Shown: positions 60,436 to 64,000 of the stretch, piece by piece
How positions within the stretch are numbered: position 1 is the stretch's first letter
Layout of the letters: the number at the start of each line of letters is the position of its first letter
DNA from: Acidisoma silvae
GTDB lineage: Bacteria; Pseudomonadota; Alphaproteobacteria; Acetobacterales; Acetobacteraceae
Assembly (NCBI RefSeq): GCF_020618775.1
Contig: NZ_JAESVB010000013.1
Location: 40,652-104,651, forward strand
Reading direction: 5' to 3'
DNA: 64,000 bases
Notes under the pieces: generated by a model
Database searches by the model: none
What the model was told of the DNA's origin: nothing
The model's input: the letters and a program-made list of their open reading frames with translations, nothing else
Made by a program: the position numbers and the translations under genes

Positions 60436-61242
60436 ATGCCTGACGGACAGATTAAGCCGGTGGACCGGCTTCCCATACTGTGGATCGCCATGGGGAGGCA
60501 GCGGGTCGGCAAGACCGCGCTGCTGAACACGGCGGTCCAATATTTTCGTGCCACCGGGAGTCCGATCCGCGTCTGGAACGCGGATCAGCAGAACCGCAGC
60601 CATACGCTGTCGGTGTTCTTCCCCGATGCCGAGGAAGTGCCGAACAGCGGGATCGAGGACGGCAAGACATGGATCGAAGGCCGGATCGAGGATTTGATCA
60701 AGTATCGCTATGACGCGGTGTTGGACGTGGGTGGCGGTGCGACCGGCTTCGCCCGCCTGATCCAGGAGGTTCCGCTGCTGGAAGCGATCGAGGGCAGCGC
60801 GGTGCGGGTTGTCGGCCTTTTCTGTATCGGACCGGAGACGGCCGACCTGGACTATCTGGAGCAGTTCGCCGAGGTCGACATGTTCATGCCGGCGGCATCC
60901 GTGATCGTCCTAAATGCCGGTCTGGTGCTCTCAGGCAGGTCGGCGGTGGGCGCCTTCAATTCCATCCTCGAGCACCCGGCGATTACGAAAGCTCTCAAGA
61001 AGGGCGCGCAGGTGGCGATGATGCCGGCGTTGACCTGCATGTCGGAGGTGACGGATCGCGGCCTGACCTTCACGGCGGCGATGAATGCTGCGGTCAAGGA
61101 AGGCGGCCAGCCCCTGCCGCTGTTCCATCGGGCGCGGGTCAATCGCTGGTGGAGCCGGGATGTGCCAGCATTCTTCGATAGCTTGCCGCGCGAATGGCTG
61201 CCGCTTGCGCCGGCCGAAGCGCAGGGGACTGAGGCAAGCTGA
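60436..61242 (+). CDS. ParA/MinD-like P-loop ATPase
   Basis: 268 residues. The P-loop is the deviant GRQRVGKTA (20-28); later segments AVLDVGGGATGFARLIQEVP and VRVVGLFCIGPETADLDYLE fit the ParA/MinD-like mobilisation ATPases encoded on mobile elements. AGGAGAAAGACG precedes the ATG. Overlaps the next gene by one base. It might position the element or the transfer machinery in the cell. Confidence 0.7.
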   Translation: MPDGQIKPVDRLPILWIAMGRQRVGKTALLNTAVQYFRATGSPIRVWNADQQNRSHTLSVFFPDAEEVPNSGIEDGKTWIEGRIEDLIKYRYDAVLDVGGGATGFARLIQEVPLLEAIEGSAVRVVGLFCIGPETADLDYLEQFAEVDMFMPAASVIVLNAGLVLSGRSAVGAFNSILEHPAITKALKKGAQVAMMPALTCMSEVTDRGLTFTAAMNAAVKEGGQPLPLFHRARVNRWWSRDVPAFFDSLPREWLPLAPAEAQGTEAS

Positions 61243-61853
61243 TGGACAGCACTGGGTCGATCCCGTCGCCTCCCTCCGAGGGCGAAGCCCCTTCGGATTG
61301 GGTGGCTGACTTCAAGCGCCAAGCGGACGAAGTCCGTGCGGCTGCCGGGGAGTGGGCGGTGCGCTGGAATGAACCGGAGGGCCGGTTCATCTCGGCGTTG
61401 ATGGGCGCGATGGAGGTCGTTGGTAAGCTGTCGGTCTCGGCGCAGGCCGCGTTCGTCCAGACTTCGCGGGACGGACGCGCAGCAGCCGAGGCCGACCTTT
61501 TGAGGGCCAAGGAAATACACAAGGCGGCGCAGCTCGCCCTGACGCAAATCCGTAACGTCGAACTGGCGGCCAAGGCCGAGCACGAAGCCGTAACCTTGCA
61601 GATGATCGACCGGACCATGCCGTTGTTCACTGAGCGGCTGGAGAAGGTGTTAGTCATCCGCGAGCAACGCTGGAACAAGGATGTCGCGCGACGGCGGTAT
61701 GCCACGGCGGGCGCGGTCGTGCTGGCAATCTTCCTCGGCGGCTACGGTCTATCCCGATGGCAAACCCATGACACGGTGTCGCGGATGGAGGCATGCCAGC
61801 TCCATCCGCTCCAATCTGACGGGCATTTATATTGTCAGATCGACGGGCAATGA
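61242..61853 (+). CDS. Coiled-coil membrane protein, partner of ATPase
   Basis: 203 residues. Long helical region (about 25-140, AEADLLRAKEIHKAAQLALT, EAVTLQMIDRTMPLFTERLE) and a transmembrane helix near 155-170 (ATAGAVVLAIFLGGYGL), short periplasmic C-terminus with two cysteines. Its start shares a base with the ATPase stop. The layout suggests a membrane anchor for the ATPase; no family recognised. Confidence 0.65.
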   Translation: MDSTGSIPSPPSEGEAPSDWVADFKRQADEVRAAAGEWAVRWNEPEGRFISALMGAMEVVGKLSVSAQAAFVQTSRDGRAAAEADLLRAKEIHKAAQLALTQIRNVELAAKAEHEAVTLQMIDRTMPLFTERLEKVLVIREQRWNKDVARRRYATAGAVVLAIFLGGYGLSRWQTHDTVSRMEACQLHPLQSDGHLYCQIDGQ

Positions 61854-61862
61854 TTCGGCGCG

Positions 61863-61888
61863 CCGTTCGCAGTCATCCGCGCCAGGGT
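61863..61888 (+). promoter_or_regulatory. Transfer-regulon promoter element, site 15
   Basis: CCGTTCGCA, 11-base spacer, CAGGGT. It ends 28 bases before the start at 61916. Confidence 0.6.
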
Positions 61889-61915
61889 CGGTCGTCTCGA
61901 AAAGGAGGACGATCG

Positions 61916-62716
61916 ATGCGAACAGGACAGAGGGGGTTACGGCGCGCGGGCATTGCCTTTGGCGCGCTGACAATGATGCTCGGAAGCGGGGTATCCGCGA
62001 TGGCGCAAGTGCCGATACAGGTCACGCCATATGCGTCCGAGCCCGGCGTGCCAACGGTGACGATCACGAGTTCGACTAACCCGCTTGCCGGGGATGGTGA
62101 CCCGACTTCGGGCGGCAGTACCGGGACCACTACAGGAACCAGCACAGGCAGCGGGGGCACAAGCAGTGATGCTTTGAATACGATGCTCAGTCAGACCTGG
62201 GGCGCTGCTGCGGTCTCGGAAGCCGCGGCAGTCGGCGTGAATCCATCGGCGCTGGCTGCGACCTGTGTGGCCGAGAGCGGATGCACGAATGCCGGGACGA
62301 ATGGGACCGCAACCGGAGCGTTTCAGATGCAACCGGCGGCGTTCCAGGATGGCTTGGCAACAGCACTGGCCGCCGATCCGGCTTTGGCGTCACAAATTGT
62401 CCAGGGTTCGGCCGGTCAGAGCGACCCTGCAACTGAGGCCATCGCGGCGTCGGGATATCTGATGCAGGCAGCACAAACTCTCCAGGCAGACAACATCTCA
62501 AATCCCACGGTGCTCGATACTCGAAGTTATTATGAATTCGGGCCGACATATGGGGCGGCGGTAGCGACGGCGTCACCGACTGCCCTTATGTCGAGTGTCG
62601 TACCGTCACAATATTTATCAGGCAACGGGATTTCCAACACAGAGACCGTTGCGCAATATCAGGCAGCCGTCGCCAGTAAAATCGGGAATGCCGCCTATCA
62701 GAGTGTACTTTCATAA
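61916..62716 (+). CDS. Exported transglycosylase-like protein
   Basis: 266 residues. Signal peptide (GIAFGALTMMLGSGVSAMAQ), a Gly/Thr/Ser-rich linker (about 60-105), then a lysozyme-like domain: LAATCVAESGCTNAGTN with the candidate catalytic Glu, and GAFQMQPAAFQDGL. The rest resembles exported SLT-domain proteins of phage or T4SS type. AAAGGAGG precedes the ATG. It would be the second wall-lytic enzyme in the window. Confidence 0.7.
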   Translation: MRTGQRGLRRAGIAFGALTMMLGSGVSAMAQVPIQVTPYASEPGVPTVTITSSTNPLAGDGDPTSGGSTGTTTGTSTGSGGTSSDALNTMLSQTWGAAAVSEAAAVGVNPSALAATCVAESGCTNAGTNGTATGAFQMQPAAFQDGLATALAADPALASQIVQGSAGQSDPATEAIAASGYLMQAAQTLQADNISNPTVLDTRSYYEFGPTYGAAVATASPTALMSSVVPSQYLSGNGISNTETVAQYQAAVASKIGNAAYQSVLS

Positions 62717-62733
62717 CAGGAGATGATGACCTC

Positions 62734-63123
62734 ATGAAAACCGGTTTGAAATTAATATGCGCGGGAATGGTCTTCTCGGCGATGAATTTCGGTATCCATT
62801 CCGCAAACGCCTCCGACCTTCAGGGTTACGAGTGCATGTCACTGAACCTCACTCAACAGCAGATGATGGATCCGTCCGTAAGGGTGCCCATCAAGAGCGG
62901 TCCAACCGCTGAAGCGGCCGTAACGGGTAATGCTATTGCTACGATTATTGCTTCGTCACCTCTGGTGGAGACGAATGGCTACGTCAAAGTCTTGGAGCTT
63001 AACGGTCATATCGGGTGGATCAAGTCTGGCTATCTTAAGCCTTGGATCAATCCCGGCGCCAATGGCCAACGGTGCTATCCCGCAATGTTGCAAAACGGGC
63101 GGATCGGCTTCGATTACCGCTAG
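62734..63123 (+). CDS. Exported SH3-like protein
   Basis: 129 residues. Signal peptide (LICAGMVFSAMNFGIHSANA) and a bacterial SH3-like domain (VRVPIKSGPTAEAAVTGNAI, YVKVLELNGHIGWIKSGYLK). Similar in design to the SH3 lipoprotein at 20640 but without a lipobox. Co-transcribed with the transglycosylase-like gene 18 bases upstream, so it may help that enzyme at the wall. Confidence 0.75.
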   Translation: MKTGLKLICAGMVFSAMNFGIHSANASDLQGYECMSLNLTQQQMMDPSVRVPIKSGPTAEAAVTGNAIATIIASSPLVETNGYVKVLELNGHIGWIKSGYLKPWINPGANGQRCYPAMLQNGRIGFDYR

Positions 63124-63155
63124 AGGCGACCGAGATGTCTGGAGGATGACGTGCG

Positions 63156-63377
63156 ATGGACGGCTTTAACGGTAGGGGGCAGGCGAACAAATCGATGCGG
63201 CCAAAGCGGCGGTTTCGCTTTTGGCCTCCCTCACCGTTCGTCTTCATGATCCTGAGCGCGGCGCTGTTTCTGATCGGTGCTGCAACATTTAACGGGCACG
63301 GATCGAGGGAGATGGCGGAGATTGGGGTGGGTGGTGCCGTTGTGGTTATCGCGGTGATTGCGGGGTTTTTTCTGTGA
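63156..63377 (+). CDS. Small two-helix membrane protein
   Basis: 73 residues, basic N-terminus (MRPKRRFRFWP), two hydrophobic segments (FVFMILSAALFLIGA, VGGAVVVIAVIAGFFL). No family recognised. It closes the operon from site 15; a terminator follows. Confidence 0.6.
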   Translation: MDGFNGRGQANKSMRPKRRFRFWPPSPFVFMILSAALFLIGAATFNGHGSREMAEIGVGGAVVVIAVIAGFFL

Positions 63378-63500
63378 TCTTAATCCATCACCCCGGAGAG
63401 GCCGCCGAAAAGCGCCGCTTGCGGCGCGCGGCCTCGTAGGCCCGGAGGGCGCGCGAAGCGCGGGTTGTTTCCACCAGCGCGACCTATTGGCACATGACGA

Positions 63501-63529
63501 AAAGGCCGACCCTGACCGGGCCGGCCTTT
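63501..63529. terminator. Bidirectional terminator
   Basis: AAAGGCCGACCC (63501-63512) and GGGCCGGCCTTT (63518-63529) pair with one mismatch around a 5-base loop and are flanked by A and T runs. Between convergent genes. Confidence 0.75.
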
Positions 63530-63542
63530 CGTTTGTGGGGGC

Positions 63543-63719
63543 TTAGTAGGGGAGGTCCGCCTCGGTCAGTGCTGGGGCCTCCCAGATGATGCAGGTGTGG
63601 TCGATGTCCCGGTGGTAGGTTTCGATGTGGCGGATCGAGTAGCCTTGATCGAGGAGGGCCGCGTTGTCGATGTCCGAGTCCAGGTCCGTAGCGATGGTGC
63701 CGTTGTCCAGTTTGGTCAT
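63543..63719 (-). CDS. Small acidic protein
   Basis: 58 residues, acidic (DNGTIATDLDSDIDNAALLD), no family recognised. The start MTKLDNG is preceded by GGAGACACGGG. Convergent to the 73-residue gene. A real gene by codon use and spacing, but support is modest. Confidence 0.5.
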   Translation of the reverse strand: MTKLDNGTIATDLDSDIDNAALLDQGYSIRHIETYHRDIDHTCIIWEAPALTEADLPY

Positions 63720-64000
63720 GTCCCGTGTCTCCGATCTGTTCAGCGGAATTGCTGATAGGCAGTGCGATCGACGGGCTTCGGGACGGGTCAACCTCCGCGG
63801 AGGGAGGACCGGAGCCACGCGCAGCCACGCGCAGGCGCTACTTCAGCGCCGAGCATGGCGAGCATGGCGAGGACCGGACTGGAGCGGCCCCGAAGGGGTG
63901 CCCGTAGGGCAAGGTTGACGCGGCACGACCTTGCCCGGCGATAGACTGAACGATCAGCAGGCGAGCTTTTGTTGGTGGGGGTGGGGCGAGATGGTGCCGC
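63720..64000. other. Window end, no gene called
   Basis: 281 bases. Short simple repeats (GCGCAGCCAC twice near 63815-63830; CATGGCGAG twice near 63856-63872) but no supported gene or element. Confidence 0.4.

Overview
The window looks like a segment of a large conjugative plasmid, or of an integrated conjugative element, from a high-GC alphaproteobacterium. An acetic-acid-bacterium or other Rhodospirillales-type host is plausible but not proven. The host hint comes from an SOS box of the alphaproteobacterial GTTC-N7-GTTC form at 8089-8103, an imuA-imuB-dnaE2 mutasome behind it, and overall codon usage. No tRNA, rRNA or CRISPR array was seen.

Layout. 1-8 kb is an insertion-sequence and cargo zone: a decayed ISAs1-type transposase, a flavin monooxygenase with its TetR regulator, a PAS-domain gene cut off by an IS21-family element, and an IS3-family element nested inside one end of that IS21. 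8.1-13.8 kb is an SOS-controlled mutagenesis operon (small ORF, imuA, imuB, dnaE2). 13.9-18.9 kb holds a protein of unknown function, a secreted DRGH-type nuclease with a downstream partner, a LysR regulator, a gene-poor AT-richer stretch and a hypothetical gene. 18.9-55.0 kb is a nearly complete Dot/Icm-like (IncI/MPF-I type) type IV secretion system. On the plus strand it carries DsbC-like and TraX-like proteins, dotI-dotH-dotG, dotF, traQ/traR-like genes, dotN, dotO, dotD, dotC, dotB, icmT, a lytic transglycosylase, dotM, the coupling protein dotL and a TrwC-type (MOBF) relaxase. On the minus strand it carries dotA, an M50 membrane protease, lipoproteins and several unrecognised exported or coiled-coil proteins. 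55.1-64 kb holds a zeta-toxin-like pair, NTF2-like genes with a TetR regulator, a SIMPL protein, a BRO-type protein, a P-loop ATPase operon, a second transglycosylase-like protein and small genes.

How it works together. The parts are consistent with one self-transmissible unit. The relaxase processes DNA and DotL couples it. DotB and DotO energise the channel, DotC/D/H/G/F form the envelope core, DotI/M/A/TraQ/R/X/IcmT sit in the inner membrane, and the transglycosylases open the wall.

The most unusual observation is a repeated promoter-like element, CCGTTCGCA, followed after 11 bases by a NANNNT hexamer. It occurs at 15 intergenic or operon-start sites from 13.9 to 61.9 kb, on both strands, and in most cases the hexamer ends 20-35 bases before a start codon. 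It appears to define one plasmid-wide transfer regulon that also includes the nuclease, the BRO protein and the ATPase operon. The XRE gene and the GcrA-like gene in the middle of the region lack the element and are candidate controllers.
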